49,381 bases of DNA from the NCBI GenBank assembly GCA_017379895.1, contig JAFNVH010000049.1, positions 1-49,381 on the forward strand, written 5' to 3'. The DNA is from Rikenellaceae bacterium. Lineage in GTDB: Bacteria; Bacteroidota; Bacteroidia; Bacteroidales; Rikenellaceae. Below the pieces are notes generated by a model. That model saw nothing but the letters and a program-made list of their open reading frames with translations, did not search any database and was not told where the DNA came from. This document shows positions 16,431 to 25,488 of the stretch, piece after piece; the first letter of the stretch is position 1; each line of letters begins with the position of its first letter. Made by a program: the position numbers and the translations under genes.

Positions 16431-19400
16431 TGTTCTTACGGGTTTTATATTTAGTATAAATAATATATACAATCGGCACGATAAAGCCGTTCAGAATGGT
16501 CGATGAGATCAGACCACCGAGAATAACCTTCGCCATCGGGCTTTGGATCTCGTTACCCGATACATCGCCACCCAGCGCCAGCGGAATCAGCGCCAGAGCC
16601 GACGTGAGCGAGGTCATCAGAATCGGGTTCAGACGGTCGATTGAGCCCTGCACTACGGCGTCATAGAGCGACAGACCCTCGCCCTGCAATTGGTTGTAGT
16701 GCGACACGAGCAGAATTCCGTTACGCACGGCGATACCCAGCAGCGAGATGAAACCGATGATCGCGGGGATACTAACGATACCCGAAGTCATCCAAATGCT
16801 TGCCACACCACCGATCAGCGCCAGCGGCAGGTTGATCAGAATCAATCCCGACAGACCGAAGTCGCGGAACTCCTGATAGAGCAGCAGGAAGATTACGAGC
16901 AGCGCCACGAGCGAGGCGAAGGTCAGCGTGCGGGTTGCGGCCTGCTGGCTCTCGAACTGACCACCATACTCGATATAGTAACCCTCGGGCAGAGTGATCT
17001 GCTCATCGATAACTTCCTGAATTTTCTTCACGGCGCCACCAAGGTCGCCACCTACGACATTTGCCGAAACTACAATTTTGCGCTTCACGTTCTCGCGGTT
17101 GATGGCGTTGGGACCTGATGTCGATCGAATCTCGGCCACCTGCGCCAGAGGCACCTTCGTGCCGTCGCTGCAATCAACCAAGATATTACCGATCGACTCG
17201 ATAGTGTTGCGATAGCGGTCATCAACCTTCACAGTCAGGTCGAACGTAGCATTACCTTCGTAGATCTGCGAAACGGCCTCGCCCTGCAATGCCACTGCTA
17301 CGAACTCCTTGAATTCGGACATCATAATGCCGTGTCGAGCCAACATATCGCGGCGCGGTACGATCTGCAACTCCGAGCGCTCAACCTGCTGCTCGACGGT
17401 CACATCGGCCAGATCCTCGATCGAACCGATCGCACCCTTGATCTGCTTACCGAGCGAATACATCTTGTTCAAATCCTCGCCGAAGAGTTTGATAGCGATG
17501 TTTGCCTTCGTACCCGACAACATAGCGTCGATACGGTGTGAAATGGGCTGACCTATCTCGATATCAAGACCCTTCAAAACGCCCAATCGTGCACGTACAT
17601 CAGCCAGGAACTCGTCGCGCGAGCGGTCGGTCAGAATGTAGGGTGCTTCCAACTCTGAGGCGTGAACACCCAGCGCGTGCTCGTCCAACTCAGCACGACC
17701 CGTCTTGCGGGCTACGGTCTGCACTTCGGGAATCTCCAACAGAATCTGCTCGACGGTGCGACCCATCTTGTCCGACTCTTCGAGTGAGGTGCCGGGCATT
17801 GTGCCGATATTGATTGTCATCGAGCCCTCGTTGAACGCGGGTAAGAAACTGCTACCGAGTGTGAAGAATACAACCAATGTCGCCACCAGCAGAGCCACCA
17901 TACCGCCCAGAATCGAGCGTTTGTGACCGAGAGCCCACTCCAACGCCACGCGATACCAGCGTTTCAGCGTGCGAGCCACGATCGGCTCACGCTCGGTGTG
18001 TCGCAGTGCTCGCTCCGAGGTGAGCATATAGCTACACAAAACGGGTGTCAGGGTCATCGCCACGATCATCGACGCAAAGAGCGACACGATGAACGAGATG
18101 CCGAGCGGCTTCAACATACGACCCTCCATACCGTCGAGGAAGAACAGAGGTACGAACGCCACGATGGTGATGATTGTAGCATTGACGATCGACGAACGGA
18201 TCTCGGTCGAGGCGTCATAGATCACCTTGAACCAACCGCGACGCTTCTCTTTCGGGAGTTGATTATTTTCGCGCAGACGTCGGAATACGTTCTCCACGTC
18301 GATAATCGCGTCATCGACCAGCGATCCGATAGCGATAGCCATACCACCCAAACTCATTGTATTGATCGAGAGGTTCATCAATTTCAGTACGAGAATCGAC
18401 ACCAGCAACGACAGCGGAATAGCCACCAACGAAATGGCCGTTACGCGCGTGTTCATCATAAAGAAGAAGAGCACGATCACCACGAACAGAGCACCTTCGA
18501 GCAGCGCGCGCTGAATGTTGTCGATCGACGATGTGATGAAACGCGACTGACGGAAAATGTCGGTCGAGATCTTAATGTCCTTAGGCAGTGACTTCTGCAA
18601 GTCGGTGAGTTGATGTTCGAGAGCCTCGGTCAGCTCGATCGTGCTGGTCTGGTTCTGCTTGGTCACGGTGAGCAGTACGGCGGGCTTGGTTCGCTCCGAC
18701 GCAACGCCCAATCGCGGGGTCTTGGCGCCGATACGCACCTCGCCAACATCTGCCAACGTGATCGGTTGACCATCTTCGGTCAGTTTGATCACACCGCGTG
18801 CAATCTGCTCGGCCTCTTTGGTTGCGAGCATACCGCGCACGATGAACTCATTACCATATTGATAGAGCACACCTCCTGACGAGTTGAGCGTCATATCTTT
18901 CGTTGCGGCCAGCACCTCGTGTACCGACACGCCCAGCAGGCGCAACTTCTCGGGCGAGAGCAGCACCTGATACTCCTTGATGTCGCCACCGATTACGGCT
19001 ACCTGAGCCACACCGCCCGTCGATAGCAGGCGAGGACGAATGGTCCACTCGGCAATCGTGCGCAACTCTTCGAGCGAGGTTTGCTCGGCCGTCAGACCGA
19101 TGATCATCATCTCGCCCAAGATTGACGACTGAGGCCCTAGCGTCGGTTGACCGACGTTTGCGGGCAGTGCGTCCGAGATCGTCGAGAGCTTTTCGGTTAC
19201 AATCTGGCGGGCGCGATAAATATCTGTATTCCAATCAAATTCGACCCATACGACAGAGAAGCCCGTCGACGATGCCGAACGTACACGACGCACGTCGGTA
19301 GCACCGTTCACGGCGGTCTCGATCACGAAAGTTACGGTACGCTCGACCTCCTCGGCCGCCATACCGTGCGCCTCGGTCATCACTACGACCGTAGGTGCTG

Positions 19401-19527
19401 TCAGGTCGGGGAACACATCGACCTCCATACGGCTGGCCGTATAGACTCCGATGGCCGACAACAGCAGTGCTGCGATAATCACCAACATTCGATTTCGCAG
19501 CGAGTAATCTATGATCTGATTAAGCAT
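16423..19527 (-). CDS. Heavy-metal efflux RND pump, CzcA/CusA type
   Basis: 1034 residues, the normal size for an HME-RND proton/metal antiporter of the inner membrane. It starts MLNQIIDYSLRNRMLVIIAALLLSAIGVYT (TM1), followed by the porter domain (about 35-335), helices, a second porter domain and the C-terminal helix bundle. The proton-relay helix contains GSLVDDAIIDVENVFRRL, the HME signature, with two adjacent acidic residues. The motif resembles CzcA-like rather than classic CusA copper/silver pumps, but the metal cannot be fixed from sequence. It lies between adaptor and channel genes in the order adaptor-pump-channel. Confidence 0.93.
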   Translation of the reverse strand: MLNQIIDYSLRNRMLVIIAALLLSAIGVYTASRMEVDVFPDLTAPTVVVMTEAHGMAAEEVERTVTFVIETAVNGATDVRRVRSASSTGFSVVWVEFDWNTDIYRARQIVTEKLSTISDALPANVGQPTLGPQSSILGEMMIIGLTAEQTSLEELRTIAEWTIRPRLLSTGGVAQVAVIGGDIKEYQVLLSPEKLRLLGVSVHEVLAATKDMTLNSSGGVLYQYGNEFIVRGMLATKEAEQIARGVIKLTEDGQPITLADVGEVRIGAKTPRLGVASERTKPAVLLTVTKQNQTSTIELTEALEHQLTDLQKSLPKDIKISTDIFRQSRFITSSIDNIQRALLEGALFVVIVLFFFMMNTRVTAISLVAIPLSLLVSILVLKLMNLSINTMSLGGMAIAIGSLVDDAIIDVENVFRRLRENNQLPKEKRRGWFKVIYDASTEIRSSIVNATIITIVAFVPLFFLDGMEGRMLKPLGISFIVSLFASMIVAMTLTPVLCSYMLTSERALRHTEREPIVARTLKRWYRVALEWALGHKRSILGGMVALLVATLVVFFTLGSSFLPAFNEGSMTINIGTMPGTSLEESDKMGRTVEQILLEIPEVQTVARKTGRAELDEHALGVHASELEAPYILTDRSRDEFLADVRARLGVLKGLDIEIGQPISHRIDAMLSGTKANIAIKLFGEDLNKMYSLGKQIKGAIGSIEDLADVTVEQQVERSELQIVPRRDMLARHGIMMSEFKEFVAVALQGEAVSQIYEGNATFDLTVKVDDRYRNTIESIGNILVDCSDGTKVPLAQVAEIRSTSGPNAINRENVKRKIVVSANVVGGDLGGAVKKIQEVIDEQITLPEGYYIEYGGQFESQQAATRTLTFASLVALLVIFLLLYQEFRDFGLSGLILINLPLALIGGVASIWMTSGIVSIPAIIGFISLLGIAVRNGILLVSHYNQLQGEGLSLYDAVVQGSIDRLNPILMTSLTSALALIPLALGGDVSGNEIQSPMAKVILGGLISSTILNGFIVPIVYIIYTKYKTRKNNA

Positions 19528-19542
19528 AGTCGTGTCGAGTTT

Positions 19543-20769
19543 TTAGTGTTGGTGCGAGTGGGGAATTGCGCCCGAAGCGGCTGCCATCTTGACATTCACA
19601 GCGCCACGAGTCACCACGCGGTCGCCCGCCTCGATACCCGAAAGTAGCTGCACGCGCTCGCCGTCAGATGCGCCGAGAGCAACCTCACGACGCTCGTAGC
19701 AATCGGCATCCAACTGAACATATACGTAATAGAGTCCCTGAGCCTCGGTTACGGCGGTTACGGGAACAACCAGTGTTTCAGCGATCGGAGCACCGATCAG
19801 GTATGCCTCGACAATTGCGCCTTGGGGCAGGTCGTTGCGATTGTCGAACTCGAATGTTACGGGGATCAGCGTCGAGCCGCTGTCGGCAATGCGACCAACT
19901 GAGAGCAGACGACCGCCACAATCGGCCAGACGATAGCTCTCGCCCGTTGCGGGATCGACTATGTTTGCGGTTTTGAGCGTGCGCAGCTCACGGTAGTAGC
20001 GCTGCGGCAGGTCGGCACGCAACTGCAAGCGGCGGTTCTGCGAAACAGTAGCCAGCGGCTGACCCATCTCCACGAAGTCGCCCTCGCCAATTGACAACGA
20101 GGTGATATAACCTGCGATCGGAGCGCCTACGTTGCTGCCCTTCTCCGACGAGCGAGCAGCAACGGCATCGTACTCAGCTTTAGCTTTGAGGTATGCGCTC
20201 TCGGCAGCCTCGAACTCGCTACGTGCAACGATCTGATCTTCGACGAGCTGTTTCAGTCGGTTGTACTCAGCCTCAGCGCGACGATACTCGGCAGCGATCT
20301 TATCTACCTGCGAGCCCGATGCCAAATCGCGCGATGAAATGGTGAAGAGTGACTGCCCGCGCGAAACCTGAGCACCGGTCGAAAGACGCTTGCCACCGAA
20401 CGAAACCACACCCGAGATCGGTGCCACGATCGTTGCCTCGTCACCCTGAGCTGCCAAAATGCGAGCCGTGCAGGGGATCACGTGGTTGAAGGTCGAGGGC
20501 TGAATCTCCTCCACCTTGAAATCGGTACGTGCAGCCTGATCTGCGGGGAAGTTAATCTCGTTTTCGTTATGCTTGTGCTCCGCCTCGGCGTGTGAGTGGT
20601 TGTGACCCTCGTGCGAGTGTGCCGAGTGATCGTGGCCTGCGTGCGAATGGTTGTGCTCGGCGTGCGAGTGGTCGTGCGCGTGCTCATCGTGCGAGGTGTT
20701 ACGGTTGCCGCAGCTGCTGAGCGAGAGCGTAACGGCCAGAGCCAAAACGGCTGTAAATAATTGTTTCAT
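19543..20769 (-). CDS. RND efflux periplasmic adaptor, CzcB/CusB type, with His-rich N-terminus
   Basis: 408 residues. The lipobox SLSSC (Cys20) anchors it as a lipoprotein. Residues about 27-67 form a low-complexity HDEHAHDHSHAEHNHSHAG-type tract, very likely a metal-binding arm. The membrane-fusion-protein core follows: a barrel-sandwich hybrid with ATIVAPISGVVSFGGKRLSTGAQV, a helical hairpin (about 150-200), the returning lipoyl half with GAPIAGYITSLSIGEGDFVEMGQPL, and beta-barrel and proximal domains. It links the pump to the TolC channel and may hand metal to the pump. The stop lies 15 nt before the pump start. The His tract points to Zn, Cu or Ni but does not decide which. Confidence 0.92.
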   Translation of the reverse strand: MKQLFTAVLALAVTLSLSSCGNRNTSHDEHAHDHSHAEHNHSHAGHDHSAHSHEGHNHSHAEAEHKHNENEINFPADQAARTDFKVEEIQPSTFNHVIPCTARILAAQGDEATIVAPISGVVSFGGKRLSTGAQVSRGQSLFTISSRDLASGSQVDKIAAEYRRAEAEYNRLKQLVEDQIVARSEFEAAESAYLKAKAEYDAVAARSSEKGSNVGAPIAGYITSLSIGEGDFVEMGQPLATVSQNRRLQLRADLPQRYYRELRTLKTANIVDPATGESYRLADCGGRLLSVGRIADSGSTLIPVTFEFDNRNDLPQGAIVEAYLIGAPIAETLVVPVTAVTEAQGLYYVYVQLDADCYERREVALGASDGERVQLLSGIEAGDRVVTRGAVNVKMAAASGAIPHSHQH

Positions 20770-20891
20770 AAGTAAACAGTATGTGTGTGATGTTTGCCGC
20801 TCGAACGTAGTGTCGAAACGGACAGAATCTTGTTAATTTACGAGAAAATGGTAGGCGCGTGCGACGTGAATCCTCGCACCGCGGCAAAAGA

Positions 20892-21341
20892 TTAAGCGCG
20901 CTCAGTTGCGGCGCGTGTCGGCAGGGCACGCGCGATGTAACGCACAATTCGTTGGGCAGGATCGGGCAACAATAATTGTTGATAGTCCGAGTCATCAGCC
21001 TCGAAATCAGCCATAGCCAGCAGTTTGAGTGGCTCGGCGATGACTGCTTGCAGTTGCGCGGGAGGCAACAGCGATTGCTTTGAGAGTTGCGAGATGATCT
21101 CAGCCACATCGATTTTTAGATGACACGATGACGGCTCGCCCGTAGCGTCGTGCTCTGACGAGCAGTGGTCGTGGTCGCGGCAATCCGAATGGTTGTCCGA
21201 GTGAGCAAAGCAGTGCGTGGGATTGAAGCATACGGCCTCGTCACCATCGTGATGATGGTGGGGCAGTGCAGCGAGCATTACAGCTGCCGCACAGAGAGCG
21301 AAAACCGCACGAAAAATCCAATTATGCACGTTGGTTGCCAT
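20892..21341 (-). CDS. Small His-rich exported protein (DUF6769-like)
   Basis: 149 residues from MATNVHNWIF. One N-terminal hydrophobic segment (FRAVFALCAAAVMLAAL) is directly followed by HHHHDGDEAVCFNPTHCF and a His/Asp/Cys-rich tract with HSDCRDHDHCSSEHD. The rest is a helical tail. This HHHH-D-G-...-CF arrangement matches DUF6769-like proteins of Bacteroidota. The role is unknown, but a periplasmic metal-binding or sensing job fits its place 122 nt upstream of the CusBAC-type operon on the same strand. The chosen ATG is only 9 nt downstream of a perfect TAnnTTTG, so the message may be almost leaderless. Confidence 0.7.
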   Translation of the reverse strand: MATNVHNWIFRAVFALCAAAVMLAALPHHHHDGDEAVCFNPTHCFAHSDNHSDCRDHDHCSSEHDATGEPSSCHLKIDVAEIISQLSKQSLLPPAQLQAVIAEPLKLLAMADFEADDSDYQQLLLPDPAQRIVRYIARALPTRAATERA

Positions 21342-21350
21342 AGTCGAGTG

Positions 21351-21358
21351 CAAATATA
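21351..21358 (-). promoter_or_regulatory. -7 element for the His-rich protein/efflux operon
   Basis: TATATTTG on the minus strand, ending 9 nt before the ATG at 21341. The predicted transcription start would fall only a few bases before the start codon. No equally good element was seen between this gene and the adaptor gene (20770-20891), so the efflux genes may depend on it. Confidence 0.5.
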
Positions 21359-21422
21359 CGTATTATTCGGTAATTTTGTGGTAAAGATTGATGGATTTCG
21401 TTCGATGATACGGAAAAATTCA

Positions 21423-21430
21423 TAAATTTG
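21423..21430 (+). promoter_or_regulatory. -7 element for the receptor/DUF5689 operon
   Basis: TAAATTTG, a perfect TAnnTTTG match, 21 nt before the ATG at 21452. It is divergent from the promoter at 21351-21358. Confidence 0.6.
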
Positions 21431-21451
21431 TGTTAGTAAAAGGGTGTGAGA

Positions 21452-23881
21452 ATGAAATATTTGGGCATAATCGGCTTGATTTGTGCTATGTTGTTTGCAT
21501 CTGATTGTCTGTCGGCGCAGGAGCTTGACGGCAATTACTATCCGTTCGGAGAAGTGCGCGAGCAACTGCCTGAGATTGATGTCGATTCGACTCTCTTCTA
21601 TATTCCTGTCACTGATGATGGCGCGTTATTCGACCGATTGATGCGCTATGGATTGTCGTCTGTCCGTTTTGAGCGCCGAGGTGCGTCGAATGTGGCGATT
21701 GATCTCGATGGAATCCCCGTCAGCGTAGGCGAGTCTTACGCTCTGCAACGTCTTTTGCGTAACGAAATCCGAACAGACGGAATGGGCTTTTCAACGCGGT
21801 CGTTCGGAGGTTTTGCGGGGGCTCGATCATTCGTGACCGAAAACTCTTTCGGACTGCGTCGTACGGCGACAACAATCTCGGCAACCGATCGCAATAAACT
21901 TCTGACCGTTAGATTCTACGACGCTCGCCCGCTGGGTCGCAACAATCGTTGGAGCTATGCCCTCTCGCTTTCGGGCGAAGGAGGCTACGATATGCGTGTC
22001 GGTGGAGTGTTTACTCAGCGTATCGAGGCTTCGGCGCTGCTTTCGCGCAAGTGGAACGAGGGCAGCCTGTCGATTGTGGCTATGGCCTCGCCTTCGCAAC
22101 GTGGTGTGCGCTCGGCAACCTCGGCCGAGGCTTTCGACCTGATAGGTGATAAACTCTATAATCCCTCTTGGGGTATGTATAATGGCCGCGAACGCAATAG
22201 TCGTGTGCGCCGTGAGGTGCTGCCGTCGATGGCTGTTTCGTTGCGCCACAAGGGGTGGTTTGCAACGCTGTATGGTCGCGCAGGTCGCCAATCGATCAGC
22301 GGCCTGAATTGGTACGACGCGCGTATTCCGACTCCCGATAATTATCGCAATCTGCCCTCATATTTCGATTCGGAGCAGGTGCGCGAGGAGGTAGAGAGCG
22401 TGTGGCGCGAGCGCAATGCCCGCTATACTCAGATTGATTGGGCGGAGCTATATGCTCGTAATTCGATGACCGACGGTCGCTCGGTCTATGTGGCTGAGGA
22501 TCACACTGAGGCTCCGCGCGAGTTGCGGGCTGTGGCAGGAGGCGAGTTCTCGGTGGCCCGCAACACGACAGTGAAGGTGGCAGTCGTTGCCGAATACAAT
22601 TCTACGGAGTATTATAAACGTCTGCGCGATCTGTTGGGCGGAACGCATATCATTGATATTGATCAATATCTGGTTGATGATGAACGCTTTGGAACGTCGT
22701 TGCAGAACGATATGTGCAATCCGAATCGTCGGGTCGAGCAGGGCGAAAAGTTTGGATATGATTACCGCTTGGAGGAACGCAGTTGTGATGCGCGAGCCTC
22801 GTTGCACTATCGTGGTAATAGGCTGCTGGTTGAGGCAGGCGCGCAAATTGGGTTGGCGACGGCTTGGCGTGTGGGTTTGTACGAGAAGCAGCTTTTTGCC
22901 GGTGCAGGATCTTATGGTTGCTCGGAGCGTGTAACGAGTGTCGAGGCGACGGCAAAGTTGGCATTGCGTTATTCGCTGTCGGCACGTCATCGTCTGTCGA
23001 TGGCTGTGGCGATAGATCGTGCGCAACAACCTTTCGAACAGCTACTTCTGCAACCTGCATATAATAACGCATTGGCTGATGTCGATCCGATGTGTACACG
23101 TTTCGATGGCGAGGTTGGCTATTCCTATCGTGCGACGGTATTTGAACTGACGGTCAAGGGCTTTGTGAGAATCGAGCGCGGAGACGACGCCACAATGCGC
23201 TTTTTCGACGATGTGACCTACACCTATGCTGACGCTGTGGTAAGCGGTATCGACCGTCATCGCTATGGTGCGGAGTTGAGTACCTCGGTGGAGTTGTCGC
23301 CGCGTTTTACACTCGAAGGTGCTTTGACGGTGGGCAGTTATCGCTATGCATCGAATCCCGAAGTGTCGCTCTATGCCGATGCCGATAATCGGGTGATTGT
23401 AGAGCGTACTACGAGCTATATGAGTGGTCTGCATACGGCCGAAACTCCGACTGTGGCAACTGTGGCGAAGTTGCGCTATTCGACTCCGTATGGTTGGCGA
23501 GTGGAGGCTGAGGCTGCATTTGCGTCGGGACGATATGCTTCGCCCACGCCTGTGCGCCGAATGACGCGTGTGACCGATCTTGCGGCATCGCCCGAGGAGT
23601 TTGGGGCAATGACGCGCCAGCAACGTCTTGACGACGCGCTGACCGTCGGTCTGTCAGCTATGCGTTCGTGGTCGATTGGCGGAGTGCCGTCGCGTCTGAC
23701 GCTTGTGGCGTCGGTGCGTAATCTACTGTGCGATAAAGGTATAGTTTATTCGGCTTATGAACCTTCGCGCGTGCTACGATCGGGGTCGGGTGTCAATATC
23801 CACTGTCGCCCAATGCCCGAACGCTACACCTACGCCTATCCGCTGTCGTTCAATGTTTCACTGACTTATAAATTTCGATAG
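21452..23881 (+). CDS. TonB-dependent-receptor-like outer-membrane protein
   Basis: 809 residues with a signal peptide (KYLGIIGLICAMLFASDCLSAQ). The region about 40-140 looks like a diverged plug (ALFDRLMRYGLSSVRFERRG, VAIDLDGIPVSVGE, FGGFAGARSF). The remainder is beta-strand-rich, with many alternating aromatic patterns and a C-terminal LSFNVSLTYKFR, as in outer-membrane barrels. It lacks the carboxypeptidase-like domain that precedes many Bacteroidota receptors, and no SusD partner follows. Instead two DUF5689 lipoproteins follow; the first begins on the base after this stop. The substrate is unknown. A GTG six bases upstream is in frame, but ATG is more likely. Confidence 0.75.
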   Translation: MKYLGIIGLICAMLFASDCLSAQELDGNYYPFGEVREQLPEIDVDSTLFYIPVTDDGALFDRLMRYGLSSVRFERRGASNVAIDLDGIPVSVGESYALQRLLRNEIRTDGMGFSTRSFGGFAGARSFVTENSFGLRRTATTISATDRNKLLTVRFYDARPLGRNNRWSYALSLSGEGGYDMRVGGVFTQRIEASALLSRKWNEGSLSIVAMASPSQRGVRSATSAEAFDLIGDKLYNPSWGMYNGRERNSRVRREVLPSMAVSLRHKGWFATLYGRAGRQSISGLNWYDARIPTPDNYRNLPSYFDSEQVREEVESVWRERNARYTQIDWAELYARNSMTDGRSVYVAEDHTEAPRELRAVAGGEFSVARNTTVKVAVVAEYNSTEYYKRLRDLLGGTHIIDIDQYLVDDERFGTSLQNDMCNPNRRVEQGEKFGYDYRLEERSCDARASLHYRGNRLLVEAGAQIGLATAWRVGLYEKQLFAGAGSYGCSERVTSVEATAKLALRYSLSARHRLSMAVAIDRAQQPFEQLLLQPAYNNALADVDPMCTRFDGEVGYSYRATVFELTVKGFVRIERGDDATMRFFDDVTYTYADAVVSGIDRHRYGAELSTSVELSPRFTLEGALTVGSYRYASNPEVSLYADADNRVIVERTTSYMSGLHTAETPTVATVAKLRYSTPYGWRVEAEAAFASGRYASPTPVRRMTRVTDLAASPEEFGAMTRQQRLDDALTVGLSAMRSWSIGGVPSRLTLVASVRNLLCDKGIVYSAYEPSRVLRSGSGVNIHCRPMPERYTYAYPLSFNVSLTYKFR

Positions 23882-24658
23882 ATGAGAGTCCTGCGCTACA
23901 TACAGCTCTTTGCGACACTGCTTATAGTGGGGTGCGATTACGATCGTTTCGATACGATCGAGCCGCGCGACGAGGTGGAGTGGGTGCCCAATGCCGAGCT
24001 TTCGGATGTGCGACATTCGTTTGCTGTGGCGACCACCATACGCGAGAATATGATCATTACGGGTCGCGTGGTTACGAGCGATGAGGGTGGTAATTTCTAT
24101 CGCACCTTGGTTATCGAGGACGCCACAGGAACGCTCGAACTGATGATCGGAATGGACTATCTCTATCGTACCTATCCCGTTGGTAGTCTGTTGGCGGTGC
24201 GCTTGCAGGGGCTGGCAATCGATGAGTATAACGGAGTGCTTAGCGTGGGTTTGCAACCCGATAAGTGGGATTACCGCACCACAAGCTATATGTCGCATCA
24301 GGCAGTTGTCGATCGGTATGTCTATCGCACTAATTCGATCGTTGCACCCGAGCCCGAGAGGTTGTCTGCAGGCGAACTGACCAAGCGCTTGTGTGGCCGA
24401 TTGGTGACGGTCGAGGGACTGCACGCTGATGACCAGGCCACGACGTGGGCCGAGGGTCGCTACACCTCCTATCGCAGGTTCCGCGATGAACAAGGCGATT
24501 CGATCTATGTTCAGACTTCGCCCTATGCGCGGTTTGCGGCTCAGGAGCTACCGAGCGACGAGGTTTCGATAACGGGCGTGCTCTATTATGGAGATGTGTC
24601 AGGTAGCAGCAAGGCGTTTGTAATTAAGATGTGTGATGAGAAAGACGTTGTTCGTTAG
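23882..24658 (+). CDS. DUF5689-like lipoprotein 1
   Basis: 258 residues. The lipobox LIVGC (Cys18) predicts an outer-membrane lipoprotein. After a short linker, IITGRVVTSDEGGNFYRTLVIEDATGTLELMI and GSLLAVRLQGLAIDEYNGVLSVGL form an OB-fold-like domain, the pattern of DUF5689. A second OB-like half includes GRLVTVEGLH and SIYVQTSPYARFA. These domains resemble nucleic-acid- or sugar-binding OB folds, but no function is known. It starts immediately after the receptor stop and overlaps the next gene by 23 nt, so the three are tightly coupled. Likely a surface partner of the receptor. Confidence 0.8.
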   Translation: MRVLRYIQLFATLLIVGCDYDRFDTIEPRDEVEWVPNAELSDVRHSFAVATTIRENMIITGRVVTSDEGGNFYRTLVIEDATGTLELMIGMDYLYRTYPVGSLLAVRLQGLAIDEYNGVLSVGLQPDKWDYRTTSYMSHQAVVDRYVYRTNSIVAPEPERLSAGELTKRLCGRLVTVEGLHADDQATTWAEGRYTSYRRFRDEQGDSIYVQTSPYARFAAQELPSDEVSITGVLYYGDVSGSSKAFVIKMCDEKDVVR

Positions 24659-25436
24659 TCTGCTGGTTGCATTGTGGTTGGTGGCGTGCCGCGAGCCTAA
24701 TCCTCTCGAGTATGAGCCCGAGCTGCATCCCGAGCGTGTGTCGGTGGCTTATCTCAAGTCGTTCTATCGCACAGCTCCGGTGCGTGTCGATCGCGCTTTA
24801 CGTATCGAAGGTCGTATCGTGGCCAATGACTTTAATGGCAATCTGTATAACGAAATAAGTGTGGCCGATTCGACGGGCGGAATCATCGTGCGCCTTGATG
24901 CCGATAGGCTCTATCGCCGTTTTTGGACGGGTGCGCAGGTTGCGGTGCGCTGCAACGGATTGTGGCTCGGATCGTCTGGCGGTACGATCGAATTGGGCGC
25001 AGCGCCGACGGGAGAATATGAGATTGATCCTATCCCGACCGAAGATATTGGACTCTATCTCTCAACCGACTCAACGAACCAAATTGAGGTTGCAGCACGT
25101 TCGCTGACTATTGCCGAGTGCTCTCCCGAGTATGTATCGACACTTGTTCGTTTCGAGCGCGTTCAGTTTGTCGAGGAGGAGCTTCCGTTGGGGTGGTGCA
25201 ATACGAAGGTTGATTCACTAACGGACGAGCCGATCGCGGTCGCTACCGTGCGTCATTTGGTTGATCCTTGTGGCGATACAATCGATGTTTACACCTCGCC
25301 CTACGCCGATTTCGTTCAGGCTCCGTTACCGTCGGGTAGTGGCTCGATTGAAGGATTGCTTGGCTATTTCAATCGTCGTTATCAACTACGCATACTTAAC
25401 TCCTATCATATCGCACTGACCGAAGCACGTTTCTGA
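24636..25436 (+). CDS. DUF5689-like lipoprotein 2
   Basis: 266 residues from the ATG at 24636 (a GTG lies one codon upstream). The lipobox LVAC at about residues 15-18. The same architecture as the preceding gene is visible: LRIEGRIVANDFNGNLYNEISVADSTGGIIVRL, GAQVAVRCNGLWLGSSGGTIELG, and later DTIDVYTSPYADF and GSIEGLLGYFNRRYQLRI. It is a diverged paralogue of the 23882-24658 product, probably by tandem duplication. The start lies inside the previous gene. The pair could form a heteromeric cap on the receptor, but this is inference. Confidence 0.8.
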   Translation: MRKTLFVSLLVALWLVACREPNPLEYEPELHPERVSVAYLKSFYRTAPVRVDRALRIEGRIVANDFNGNLYNEISVADSTGGIIVRLDADRLYRRFWTGAQVAVRCNGLWLGSSGGTIELGAAPTGEYEIDPIPTEDIGLYLSTDSTNQIEVAARSLTIAECSPEYVSTLVRFERVQFVEEELPLGWCNTKVDSLTDEPIAVATVRHLVDPCGDTIDVYTSPYADFVQAPLPSGSGSIEGLLGYFNRRYQLRILNSYHIALTEARF

Positions 25437-25452
25437 GTGCACCACAACAAAA

Positions 25453-25479
25453 ATGGCCACCCGTCTGCCGAGTGACCAT
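25453..25479 (-). terminator. Terminator of the porin-like gene
   Basis: On the minus strand ATGGTCAC pairs with GTGGCCAT (one G-U), with an 11-nt loop, followed by TTTTTGTTG. On the plus strand the same pair gives a C-A mismatch, so it favours the minus-strand gene. Confidence 0.75.
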
Positions 25480-25488
25480 CTATTGCGT

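Noticed and set aside
20575-20700. Apparent short tandem repeats
   Set aside because: They are the codons of the His-rich arm of the efflux adaptor (repeated His-Ser/His-Asp pairs), not a separate DNA repeat or CRISPR.
23882-25436. SusD-like partner of the receptor
   Set aside because: Neither lipoprotein shows SusD length (about 500-600 residues) or helical TPR-like character; both fit DUF5689 instead.
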